Positions 12,233 to 22,317 of a DNA stretch of 64,000 nt are shown one piece after another; position 1 is the first letter of the stretch; every line of letters starts with the position of its first letter. The stretch is from Moringa oleifera (taxonomy: Eukaryota > Streptophyta > Magnoliopsida > Brassicales > Moringaceae), in the NCBI GenBank assembly GCA_021397835.1, contig JAJFZO010000287.1:932501-996500 (forward strand), given 5' to 3'. The notes under the pieces are model-generated. The model searched no databases and was not told where the DNA came from. It saw only the letters and a list, made by a program, of their open reading frames with translations. A program made the translations under genes and the position numbers.

Positions 12233-13164
12233 CTTTTCCTTAGGGGTGAGCATTCGGTTAATTCAGTTAATTCGGTTTGAAAATTTTAAAAATCGAATTA
12301 ACCGAATTTTTTTTTTATAAATTAACCAAAACTGACCAAATTTAAAAGATAACGGAATTAACTAAACCAAAATTTTTTAATCGATTTAATCGATTACCGA
12401 ATAAACCGAATAAACTAAAAATTTATTTAGGTTTAAATTTTATATTTTTTACTTTTAAATTATTTTAAATCTTAACAACAATTTACAAATCAAATATATA
12501 TGATATATCATTAACAGTCTGTTCATATGGATGAAATATATAATTAAACTTTACTTTAACAACATCATCATATATACTTACATGAAAATCAACATTTCTA
12601 ATATATAAAAATTAAAATTTTTTATACATCAATAACAACTTTTAGAATATAAAAACTTCTAATCATTAAAAAAAAATTACATCAAAATACAGCTGGTACA
12701 TGATACATTAATATTTAGCAAATTAATGACATCAAAAGAAACATTTTATTGGAGTTGCAATCCTTGTTTTTTTTTTAAAAAAAAAATTTTGCCTTTAGTT
12801 CCTTAAAATAGTTTTCTTCAACTAATCAAATGCCTGAAAAGTAAAAAAAAAAAAAGTGTAAGAATGTTAAAAAAAAAAAAGTGCATTCTTATATATTGAT
12901 ATGATAAAAAATTACCCAAATGAAGCTCCTTTTGAATGAGTTGATATGATATTGTAAAAATATTATATAATAAAATTATATTCAAATAATATTTATGCTT
13001 CACATATAACATCTTAATACCTAATATTTCTCTTTTATGATAATCAATTAATAAACAAAAAAATCAAGAAATAAAAATCAATCCACCACTAAAATCTTAA
13101 CTATATAAGATATGAAACTAATAGTAATAAAAAAATTACCTTGAATAGCAATACTCTTCCATAC

Positions 13165-13570
13165 TAATCAATTGTAGCATCAAACGTAATTTTTGACAAA
13201 TCTATAAACACATAATCAAATTTGTTATTAAGAAAAGTGGTATTAAGCTTATCCAATAAAGATGAATAATTAAAAAAATATAAAATAAATAAATAAACAA
13301 AATAATTACCTATATTAAGTTTCTCAAGCTCTACCAAGTCCTCTTCAACGGCATCGAAACATAGAGATCCACGTAACCAATCTTGAGCACAAATAAGGGC
13401 TTGTACAAGCTTAAAAGTTAATAAATTCGTATATGTATCAAGTACACGTCCGTCGGTGCTAAAAGTAGATCCAGAAGCAACCGTATATATAGGAGCTGCC
13501 AATACATCACGGGCCATATGGGAAAGAATAGGAAACCTATGCTTATTAAGTTTTCACCAATCAAGAATAT
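13165..13570 (-). pseudogene. hAT transposase C-terminal dimerisation domain (fragment)
   Basis: The minus-strand frame reads HMARDVLAAPIYTVASGSTF, STDGRVLDTY and VQALICAQDWLRGS. This is the hAT dimerisation (hATC) domain, usually LSxxARDxLxIPxSTVASES with FSxGGRVLD. It follows a block FDILDWW-like with a stop in it. A GT donor after NIG near 13308 suggests a short last exon. It is joined to the N-terminal half at about 13570-13580; the RNase-H-like catalytic core between the halves is missing. Confidence 0.85.
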
Positions 13571-13574
13571 CAAA

Positions 13575-14250
13575 TAAGACAAAAGTTTAATATTCTTTTA
13601 TTCAATTTTCAGTCTTTATCAATAAAATGAGCTGTAAGACATAAATATTAATTCTTTGCACTGAAGTCCATGTGCATGTGGTGAGAGATACTCTTATACT
13701 GGATGATCTTTATAACTATTTCAGTTTAACTTTTTCATCATTATAAAGCTGATAACAATCTTTAGCTATAGTCCATCGTGAAAGCATACAAAACTTAGGA
13801 CATGCAAGTGACTTGCAACGCTGAAAACCTTTACCATCCACAAATTTGAAAGGTAATTCATCCACAATGATCATCTTAGCTATACCACTTCTAATGGCAT
13901 CTTGATTGAACTTCCAACTACCTAAAGATCCATCTTTCTCAAATTCAAAAACCAATTCAGTTTGACTGAAATCAACACTAACATTTGTTCTCTTCTCACA
14001 AGTACCCACATGAGCTTTCAATGCAGTTGTTCCATTTTTTCTAGGGTTCACAAATAACTCCCTATCACAATAATTACATCTAGCTTTATGCTTACCTTAT
14101 TCATCAAAAAATTTGGTGAAGTATTCCCAAACTTTTGATCTAGACCTAAACCCCTTCCTCTTCAATTTAGAACTTGCTGATGATGGATGGACTGAATCTA
14201 GTTATGTGGCATTAGGCATAGGATCTATATCATTACTCCTAGTTGACATC
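13575..14250 (-). pseudogene. hAT transposase N-terminal half with BED zinc finger (fragment)
   Basis: The minus strand starts MSTRSNDIDPMPNAT near 14250. A BED-type finger follows: SKVWEYFTKFFDE, KARCNYCDREL, then GTTALKAHVGTC. After it come DELPFKFVDGKGFQRC, ACPKFCMLSRWTIAKDC and VSLTTCTWTSVQRIN. This is the N-terminal layout of plant hAT transposases such as DAYSLEEPER/RICESLEEPER relatives. In-frame stops occur after PNAT, after FDE and after VKLK. The similarity runs to about KRILNFCLI and then jumps to the C-terminal domain. Confidence 0.85.
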
Positions 14251-14787
14251 TTTTAACTTTTGAAATAAATAATAATTAAAAGTAGTTAGTAATAATACTT
14301 TTCACTAGTTAGATAAAATTTTAAAACATTTTAATAGTAATATCACATTACACAAAAATTTATTTCAATAGTAATAGTTAATACCACTGCCTTTCAAAAT
14401 ATGATTATGAGTTATTACAAAAAAAACATAATAAAAAACTTTAAATTATATCAAGAAAGGATCAAAGAGAAAATATCAAGCAAAAATAAAATGAATTAAA
14501 AAAATTAATTATTTAATTTTCAATATTGGGATTGTTTTGCCTTACATGTTATAGCTAATACATACCACATATATAAAGAAAAAGTGATAATACATAGAAT
14601 AAATTTATAATACTTACCTAACTACAGAAAGAAAATCCATAAAAATGACCTAATTTTTAATTTTAAGTATAGTTGTTACAAATTAGGATTTGAAAAATTG
14701 AAAGATTAAAGAGTAAGATAGTGCAAGCTATTATTGGAATGATTAAAATTGAAAAGAAAAAAGATTTAGAATAAAAGAATACAGAAT

Positions 14788-15102
14788 GCGTATGGGAGAC
14801 GTGGGTGTGGCTGCGATGCTACTGATTCTCCAAGATAGATGGGTGCGGCAGCACGGTGCACGGATTAGGTTACGGCTTCTCAAGTTGAAAGAAAAGAAAA
14901 GGAGAAAGTGTGATTGCGGTGTTATTATCGAGAGGATTCAAATTAGAAAGAAAGAAGATGAGCCCCACGCAATTGAGTGAATACCGATTATCGAATACAT
15001 GCCTGGTGTGGGTATGGCTGCAACGATTCTGATTCTCGAAAGATAGATGGGCATGGTGACGGGTTAGGTTACGGTTTCTTAAATTGAAAGAAAAGAAAGG
15101 AA
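14788..15102. repeat. Diverged tandem duplication in the hAT 5' region
   Basis: Two copies of about 100-115 bp, 14788-14904 and 15001-15102. They share GTGGGTGTGGCTGC / GTGGGTATGGCTGC, TCTGATTCTC-type text, AGATAGATGGG, TTAGGTTACGG and TTGAAAGAAAAGAAA. The block is GC-richer than the surroundings. It lies upstream of the minus-strand transposase start, where subterminal or promoter repeats are expected. Confidence 0.7.
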
Positions 15103-15444
15103 ATTATTTTGCTTGATTGCCTCACTGCCTGAATATATGACTTAGTAATAGTAAAGAGATTAAATGGAATTAATTTTGTTATTAATAATTAATTAATAAA
15201 ATTGATTAAATAATAAAATTAATTAATATTAATTATTTATTTAATTATTAAAATTAAAAATAAATTTTTTGTTTAAATTCGGTTTTAAAAAATTTAATCG
15301 AAATCAACCGAAAAAACCAAAAAAATCGATTTGTAAATTAATTTGTAACCGAAAATCGAAAAAATTGAATCAAATTAACCGAAATCAATTCGATTTATCA
15401 ATTTTTTTGTTTTTAATTGAATTTTGCTCACCCCTACTTTTCCT

Positions 15445-16320
15445 TGTATATTTTTGAGCTCTCGTAAGTATCGTTATGAATTTCTTCCAATTCTTATAAT
15501 GGTAGTTCCCTCAATTCAGCCACTTCATTAATTCTTAGGTTGCACTATTTTATGGCCCAATATGCTCTGTGTTTCAGTTCTATTGGAAGATGACATGGTT
15601 TGCCAAATACTAAAAGGTAAGGAGACATACTTATAGGGCTTTTATAGGTTGTTTGATAAGCCCATGCTGCATCATCAAGTTACATACTCCAATCCTTCTT
15701 ATTTGGGTTAACAGTCTTCTTAAGTATAGACTTGATTTCTCTATTGGATGCTTCAACTTGTCCATTTATTTGTGGATGATAAGTAGTAAAGATTCGGTGG
15801 GTAACATTATATTTCTTCATTAAAGCTTCCACCACTTTATTGTGAAATTGAGTTCCACGATAACTTATTGTAACCTAGGTGTCTTAAACCTAACAAACAT
15901 ATGAGATTTGACAAAATGTATAGCCACTTTAGCATCATTAGTATGGTTAGTTTTAGCTTCTACCATTTTGACACATAATCCATATGAAGAATGATATAAA
16001 TATCATTGCAAGAAGCAGGAAAAAGACCCATGAAGTCAATAACTTATAAATCAAATATTTCACAAACAAGGATAGAGATGAATGGCATTTGATCTTTATG
16101 TTCTAAATTTTCAATTTTTTGACATTGTCCACAAGTCTTACAAAATACATATGAATCATGAAATAAAGTAGGCCAAAACAATTCAAACTCTAATATTTTA
16201 CGAGTTGTTCTCTTGAGGCCAAAACATCCTCCATATGCGTACAAACGATGAAACTTTAAAATAGAGTTAATTCCATGTTTAGTCAAACACTTTCGAATAA
16301 TTTGGTCAGAGTCATATTTC
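15445..16320 (-). pseudogene. Integrase of the Athila-like element (N-terminal and core part)
   Basis: The frame 16286-16044 reads the zinc-binding region (LYAYGGCFGLKRTTRKILE, FCKTCGQCQKIEN) and then the start of the catalytic core (VIDFMGLFPASCNDIYI). Further down the minus strand a tail block LVFGKPCHLPIELKHRAYWA is readable near 15640-15540. Many stops and frameshifts intervene. The last part was moved away by the hAT insertion. Confidence 0.8.
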
Positions 16321-16519
16321 TATAAGCAAGGGTCATCCTAAACATAACATCTAACATTTTTTTTAATTTTATTTTTTTGAGCTTTAAACAAATCACTTGG
16401 TAATATTCTAGTAACTAAGTAATTAGCAATATCAACATACTAGGGCCTTATCTTGTGAATAGAAAAGAGATATTCATCTGAAAAGTCATCTTGTAATGGT
16501 GAAGACTCTTCAGTCATAG

Positions 16520-17840
16520 TTAACCTGCTAAGATAATCTGCAACCAAAATTTTTTGACCTTTTTTATCACGTATCTCAAATCAAACTCTTGTAGCAAAAG
16601 CATCCAGCGAATAAGTCTGGCTATTGCCTTCCTTTTTGAGAGTAAGTACTTAAGAGCTGTATGATCAGAATAAACAGTCATTTTAGTACTAAGCAGGTAT
16701 GAGCAAAATTTTTTAAAAGCAAACGCGATGGCTAAAAGTTCTTTTTTCATTGCAAAATAGTTGCTTTGTACATTATCAAGTATTCTCAAAGCATAATAAA
16801 TGACATGAGGAGTTTTTCCAATTCTTTATCCAAGAATAACACCAATTGCATGATTGATTGCATCATTCATGATCTCAAATGGAAGATTTCAATTTGGTGG
16901 TTGGATAATTGGTGCAGTTGTTAACATATCCTTCAACTTGTCAAATGCATCTTTGCATGCCTCATCCAATTCTAACATCACATATTTTTGTAGTAACCTA
17001 CATAAGGCTTTAGTGATCAAACTTCCCGCACATGTGGAAAAGTCCTTGATAAATCGTCGATAGAATCTTACATGTCTAAGAAAAGAGCAAACTTCCTGCA
17101 CACTTGTGAGATAAGATAAAGATTTTATAATTTTTACTTTATCTTTATCAAATTTAATTACCTTAGAGGATACAACATGTCCTAGAATAATACATTGATT
17201 AACCATAAAGTGACACTTTTCATAATTTAAAATAAGGTTTTTTCTATGCATTATTTAAGTACTTTTATAAGGTTAGTTTAACATGCATCAAAAGAATCAC
17301 CATAGACTATAAAATCATCCATAAACACCTCTATGATGTTTTCTATATAATAAAAAAAATATACTAACCATACACCTTTAAAATGTAACAAGAGCATTGC
17401 AAAGTCCAAATAGCATGCGTTAGTATGCAAATGTACCAAATAGGCATGTGAATGTAGTTTTGCCTTGATCTTTCGGTGCAATAGGGATTTGATGAAAACC
17501 TGAATAACCATCAAAACAACAATAATGAGTATGACTTGCCAATTGTTCAAGCATTTGATCAACAAATGGAAGAAAAAAAATGATATTTTCTAATTGATGC
17601 GTTTAACTTCTTATAATCTATACATACCCTTCATCCGTTGTAAACACAAGTGGCTATTAATTCACCATTAGGATTTTCTATTATTATTATGCCTATTTTC
17701 TTTGGAACTACTTAAATTGGACTTACCCATTCACTATCTAAAATTAGATAAATCATACTTGCATTAAGAAGTTTCAAGATCTTTTTCTTTACGATTTCCA
17801 TCATAGGCAAATTCAATCTATGTTGGAGTTGCCCAAAAGG
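16520..17840 (-). pseudogene. Reverse transcriptase and RNase H of the Athila-like element
   Basis: Read on the minus strand in shifting frames: RVCIDYKKLNAS, FDGYSGFHQIPIAPKDQGKT, TFTCLFGTFAY and MPFGLCNA. Then comes the catalytic box as VFMDDFIVYGDSF (near 17310). The thumb follows (CHFMVNQCIILGHVVSSKVI, FYRRFIKDFST), then RNase H (YFAMKKELLAIAFAFKKFCS, YSDHTALKYLLSKRKA). These are standard Ty3/gypsy RT-RNase H blocks in order. At least four frame changes or stops show it is dead. Confidence 0.88.
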
Positions 17841-18589
17841 TTTATAATTCTCCTTTAATAGTATCCTATGCACGTATGTGAAAGGATTCAATCCCTTAAT
17901 GTCGGCTATGGTCTAATTAATTGCCTTTTTACACTCTCTAAGTACTCGAATCAATTTTTCTTTCTCCAAGATAGAAAGTTTATTGGAGATTATGATTGGA
18001 AGAGTCTCTTTTTCTCTTAATAAGGCATATTTTAAATAATCTAGTAGGGTTTTAGCTCTAATTTTTATGCCTATATAATAAAAGAAATGGATTTTATGAG
18101 AAAAAGGTAAATCAACATAAGAAACGTCATACCTCATAAATTGCAGTGATTCTAATTCATGAATTGTATCCTGCAAGTATGAATCTAATGTAAACTTCCA
18201 CAAGATTTTTTGCAATCTTCTAAAATTTAAACTCTTATTAAGTACAACTTTTAACTTATCTTCATCACTTAAATAAATAATTTTCTGTGCTAAAGGTCCA
18301 ATAATGTCCATAGCAAAAACAAATGATAAATCACTAGGACATCTCATGACATGATAAATATTAAATTTAATAATTCACCATCAAATTTCATTGTGAGTCT
18401 ACCATTATGCATATCAATTTTTGTCTTAAATGTCTTTAGGAAAGGTCTTTCTAACAAACTTAATGAGTTAGATGAATCATCTTCCTCTATATTAAGCACA
18501 TGAAAATCAGCAGAAGAAATCAATCCATTGACTTATACTAAAACATCCTTTAAAACTCCCTTAGGATACACATTAGATCTATCAGCAAG
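17841..18589 (-). pseudogene. Linker between protease and reverse transcriptase of the Athila-like pol
   Basis: The minus-strand open block 18347-17913 (RVLRECKKAIN, TIADIKGLNPFTYVHRILL) matches the usual text before gypsy RT, VLRxxKxAIGWTIADIKGI-like. A further stretch at 18350-18590 carries fragments of the region after the protease. Several stops are present. Confidence 0.7.
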
Positions 18590-18790
18590 TTAAATAGTTA
18601 TACCAGTTTCTTTTAATGGTACATCATTTAAAGACGAATAAATGGATAATGACATGATATTTATTAACGTACCTAGATCTAACATAGCTATATCAATCCT
18701 AACATTACCAACCTTGCAAAGAATAGTAAGCATACCTGGGCTTTTACATTTAGAAAGTAATTTTTTTTTAAAGAACAACTGAAACATTTT
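18590..18790 (-). pseudogene. Retroviral-type aspartic protease of the Athila-like element
   Basis: The frame reads FFKKKLLSKCKSPGMLTI, then VGNVRIDIAMLDLGTLINIM, SLSIYSSL. In this lineage the protease active site is usually written LDLGASINVMP, so LDLGTLINIM is that site with substitutions. The D-L-G core is kept. Confidence 0.75.
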
Positions 18791-19099
18791 CCCCCATACC
18801 TACAAATTCATTACCTTTTAATTTTCTCTTGTTGGTGCATAACTCCTTAAGAAATTTGGTATATTGAGATACCTATTTGATTGCATCAAGTAAACAAATA
18901 TTTACCTCAACCTTATGAAAAGTATCAAAAATCTCATTTTCTTCCTCTATTCTTCTTAGATTTAGATAATTTAAAGGGAAAGGATGAATTAACATAGAAG
19001 TTTTTGGTTGCTCTCTTTTGGGTCCCTTAGGCTGACTAAGCTGTTGTTGAGGAACTATTTCTCTCAGTCTCTTCTCTTGGAATGGATCCTCTAGTGGTC

Positions 19100-20450
19100 T
19101 TGCTAGGTTCTTTTAACTTAATTCTGCTTCTCAAGATAATTGCACTAACATTTATCTTGGGTTGACCATAGTTTGTGAAGGCAATTTTTCTTGAGATTCT
19201 AATATGTTCATTGAAGATGCTAGTTGACCTACTTGACTCTCTAATTTTTTAATGCTTGTTTTTGTCTTTGGCTGAAATTATTTTGTGTTAGATGCAAGTG
19301 ATTTAATAATTTTTTCAAGAGACATACCAGAATTTGAATAGCATTATGGTAGTGGAGCTGGTTATCTAGATTGAAATTGAGGTCTTGCTCCATAATTAAG
19401 ATTAGGATGATCCCTCCATCTTGGATTGTATATATTTGAGTAAGGATCATATCTCTTTTGTGGTGGACTTGAAAATCCTCCAACTACATTAGCATGCTCA
19501 TAAGGATCATCTTGAAGTGTAGGGCACACGTTAATTCGATGGCCAGTAGCAGCATAAATCCTACAAGCTTTAACTTGTTACATATTTTCTACAGCCAATT
19601 ATTAAACAAGAGAAGTTAGATTGGCTATTTGATTTTCAAAGGAAGATATATTTACCTCGTTAATCCTTTTTAGAGATATATCTTATCTGAATCCAAATTG
19701 TTGTGAGTTAGCAACCATGTTGAAAATCAAATCTCTGGCCTCATGAGGAGTTTATTCACTATAGCACTTTTATTAGTTGTATCCATCATCCTTCTTTCTA
19801 TGGGTAATAATCCTTCATAAAAATATTGAATGAAAATTTGTTTAAAAATTTCATGTTGAGGACAACTTACACACTGTTGTTTAAATCTTTCCCAATACTC
19901 ATGAAGGGTTTCAACATCTTTCTGCTTTATCCCACATATTTCCCTTTTGATGCTAGCAGCTAGTGAAGTAAAAAAAAAAAATTATCAAGAAATAGTTTTA
20001 TCATCTATGTCCATGCGGTCACAAAATCAATAGGTAAATAAAACAACCAACCTTTTGCTTTTTCGATCAATGGAAATAGAAAAGCACACAATGGTTTTAG
20101 GCTTGAGCATACCACATGGAATTCCTTTAGTTGCTTATGAGGATCTTCATTCTCAAAGCCAATAAACTTAGGGAGCAAATGTATCAAACGATACTTTAAC
20201 TTAAAATCTAGTTGTAAAATTAGATATTGAATGTAAAATGGCTGCTGATTTACTTATGATGCAGCCAATTACCTCAAAATTTTCTCTTTATTAGCTATAT
20301 CTTCTTCTATTTCAAAATTACTAGATGAATCAACTAATTCAAATGCTAAATTTAATCCGAAAGATGAAGGTGAAGACTCTTGTTGATTTCATAATTTAAT
20401 TTCTTTTTTGAATCTTTTTGCAATCTTCTCAATCTCAGGATCGTATAAAA
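19100..20450 (-). pseudogene. gag of the Athila-like element
   Basis: The minus strand reads FIGFENEDPHKQLKEFHVVC, AKGWLFYLPIDFVTAW, AASIKREICGIKQKDVETLH, EYWERFKQQCVSCPQHEIFK and FIQYFYEGLLPIERRMMD. This is the retrotransposon-gag core common in Athila-type elements. Frameshifts and stops separate the blocks. The 3' part (19240-19480) is only weakly readable. Confidence 0.85.
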
Positions 20451-20505
20451 CTAGATCACCTGCACAAGAAGAACAAGGCATTAAAATAAATCTAATTAAA
20501 ACCAA

Positions 20506-20523
20506 TTCTCGATAACGGCGCCA
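20506..20523 (-). promoter_or_regulatory. Primer-binding site of the Athila-like element
   Basis: On the minus strand, about 10 bases after the LTR, the sequence reads TGGCGCCGTTATCGAGAA. This is the TGGCGCCGTT type of PBS widespread in plant Athila/Tat elements. Confidence 0.8.
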
Positions 20524-20533
20524 AAAATTATTT

Positions 20534-21729
20534 GTTGTCGAGATCAAAAAATTAAATTTTTGCTCAAAAAATTAAACTGTGATATAAATGAGTAAAGTTA
20601 TTTCCATAAAGATTTATTAAATTTATTTTTTATAAAATAAAATAAAAGAAATAAGAGTTTGGAGAACTAAAAGTAGATAAAATTAAAATAATAAAAAAAT
20701 CAATGTAATAAAGTATCCAATCAAAGGAATAATTTTAGGTTTGATTTAGGAATCAATTATTAATGCAAAGATAAAAATATTTTAGTCTTCACTGAATTGG
20801 TTGTGGCTATTGGCACGACTTAACAACCTATTTCTCTTTACTTTTTTGGTAACGAAGATATGATCTCTGATTATTTTTCTTGTCAATAAATAACCTTAAA
20901 TAGGATATTAAAATTTAACTTACCAACAACATTAAGAATTAAAAAAACTACCAATTCTAGCCAATAAATATATGTGTAAGTTTATTTAAACTAAATTATA
21001 TGTCTTCAAAACATAACTTAAAAACCTTTTTTTGTAATCAACTATGTGATTTACTACGTATATTAGAACATTTAAACAATTACGAATTTAAAGTTCTAAC
21101 TAGTAATTTATTATTTTGATGATTAAACAAAGGGTCCTTTTTATTACAATTAACTAAAATAATATTTTCAATAAGCATAGAAAACATAGAAATAATGAAA
21201 AAATAAAAAAACAAATAAAATCAGTTAGATCTCATAATTTTTGAAGAATCAAACCTTTAATTATCCTTGACTGGAATAAATATTTAGCAATTTATGAAAA
21301 GAAAAAGACTCAAGAAAAAAATTAAAAAAAAAAACTCTCAATGTCCTTATGAAGGAACTACTTCATCTTTATATAATATTTCTTAAACATTGTATACTAT
21401 TTTAATTAGGGCTCTTAAAAATAAATTAAGATAAAGATAAAATTTTTATAACTACTTTTCAAATAAAAGATAAAGTCATGGTTTAGTAGAATTTTAATGC
21501 TAGTAGATGTGCCAACGTCTTATCCAAAGACATCTTCTAGTTCATCCATGTCTCTTAAAATCTAACCTTTTATTTTTAAATAATAAATTTGAGTTCATTT
21601 TAGTTGAGTTTCTTAATCCACCCTACTAAATGTAAAACATAGTCAAAAAATCCAAGATTTAATCATTTGTAATCAATAAAAATATGAGAAAATATAACAA
21701 TATATATATAACTATTATGCATTCTATCA
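20534..21729 (-). repeat. 5' LTR of the Athila-like element (full length)
   Basis: It runs from the inner end at TGTTGTCGAGATC (about 20534, next to the PBS) to the outer end GCATTCTATCA (21729), so the LTR on its own strand begins TGATAGAATGC. About 1.2 kb. It matches 8437-9300 in inverted orientation and 9310-10254 in direct orientation. Confidence 0.85.
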
Positions 21730-21867
21730 ATTACCTAAAGTGTATCAGAAAAAATTAATCGGTATTTGCAGTTTTTTCTCTTTAAATATGACCTATAAGT
21801 TATGAGTATCAAATCTAAAAAGCAGGTTTGGAAAGATAATTTTTGATTTTGAGAATAAAGACCTTAA

Positions 21868-22317
21868 TACTTTCGCAAAGCGGGAGCAGAAGCCTTATCG
21901 GAGACCAGACTTCTAGTCTATGGCCTGAGTCAGTTCCAAGACCCCTTCGATAGAGGCTCGAGCCCTAAATAAGATTTTTGGGATCTTGCCTTTCAATGGA
22001 GACAACTCAATTTGCACCAACCAAGTCTCTTTTAGGTTGAGAGAGTTCCACCAGAACGGGAATTTAGCTCGAAATGCGCTTTATTCATTCGCTCGCCAAA
22101 GCGTGAACCCGCCGATCGATCCACCGGCCTAGCTTGAATCGGAATCTTCTTCAGTCTCTGCATCAATGCACTAACTCCGTCCTTCGCTATCGGTGGTGCT
22201 CCTTCTACATCTCGAAAATCATATTCTATAAATAAAGGCTAGCTCCTCACTTAGACCGCTTCGTGCCCCATACCATAGAAAACAAAACTAGGATCAGAAG
22301 GCTTACTCGCTCAGGAA
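21868..22317. other. Likely nuclear insertion of mitochondrial DNA (NUMT)
   Basis: A sharply bounded block of about 450 bp with near-even base composition inside very AT-rich DNA. The text (TATTCATTCGCTCGCC, CGTGAACCCGCCGATCG, CTCACTTAGACCGCTTCG) has the style of plant mitochondrial intergenic DNA, and no nuclear repeat family I know looks like this. No mitochondrial gene is recognised in it. The call is based on composition and on recalled style, not on an alignment. Confidence 0.5.

Larger units (their letters stand above)
12241..15436 (-). mobile_element. hAT transposon, internally deleted, nested in the retrotransposon
   Basis: The ends are inverted repeats: TAGGGGTGAGCA at 12241-12252 and its reverse complement TGCTCACCCCTA at 15425-15436. 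The 8 bp CTTTTCCT occurs on both sides (12233-12240 and 15437-15444), an exact target-site duplication of the length hAT transposases make. Subterminal regions are full of AATTCGGTT / AACCGAATT words on both sides (12251-12420 and 15275-15400). Inside lies a minus-strand transposase with the catalytic middle deleted. Length is 3196 bp. The perfect target duplication and readable ends suggest it is clearly younger than its host retrotransposon. Confidence 0.93.
9310..21729 (-). mobile_element. Decayed Athila-like Ty3/gypsy retrotransposon
   Basis: A minus-strand LTR retrotransposon. Read on its own strand it has a 5' LTR (21729-20534), PBS (20523-20506), gag (about 20450-19100), protease (about 18790-18590), RT and RNase H (about 17840-16520), integrase (16290-15445, continued at 12232-11948), a long non-coding 3' region, a polypurine tract and a 3' LTR truncated at about 9310. 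The integrase tail (LVFGKPCHLPIELKHRAYWA) and the layout fit the Athila/Tat group of plant gypsy elements. Every domain carries stops and frameshifts, so it is inactive. A hAT element (12241-15436) is nested in its integrase and must be younger. Confidence 0.85.

Noticed and set aside
14786..14980. Plus-strand frame of 64 codons inside the hAT element
   Set aside because: It runs through the duplicated leader module and its second copy is not open. Better explained as a repeat than as a gene.
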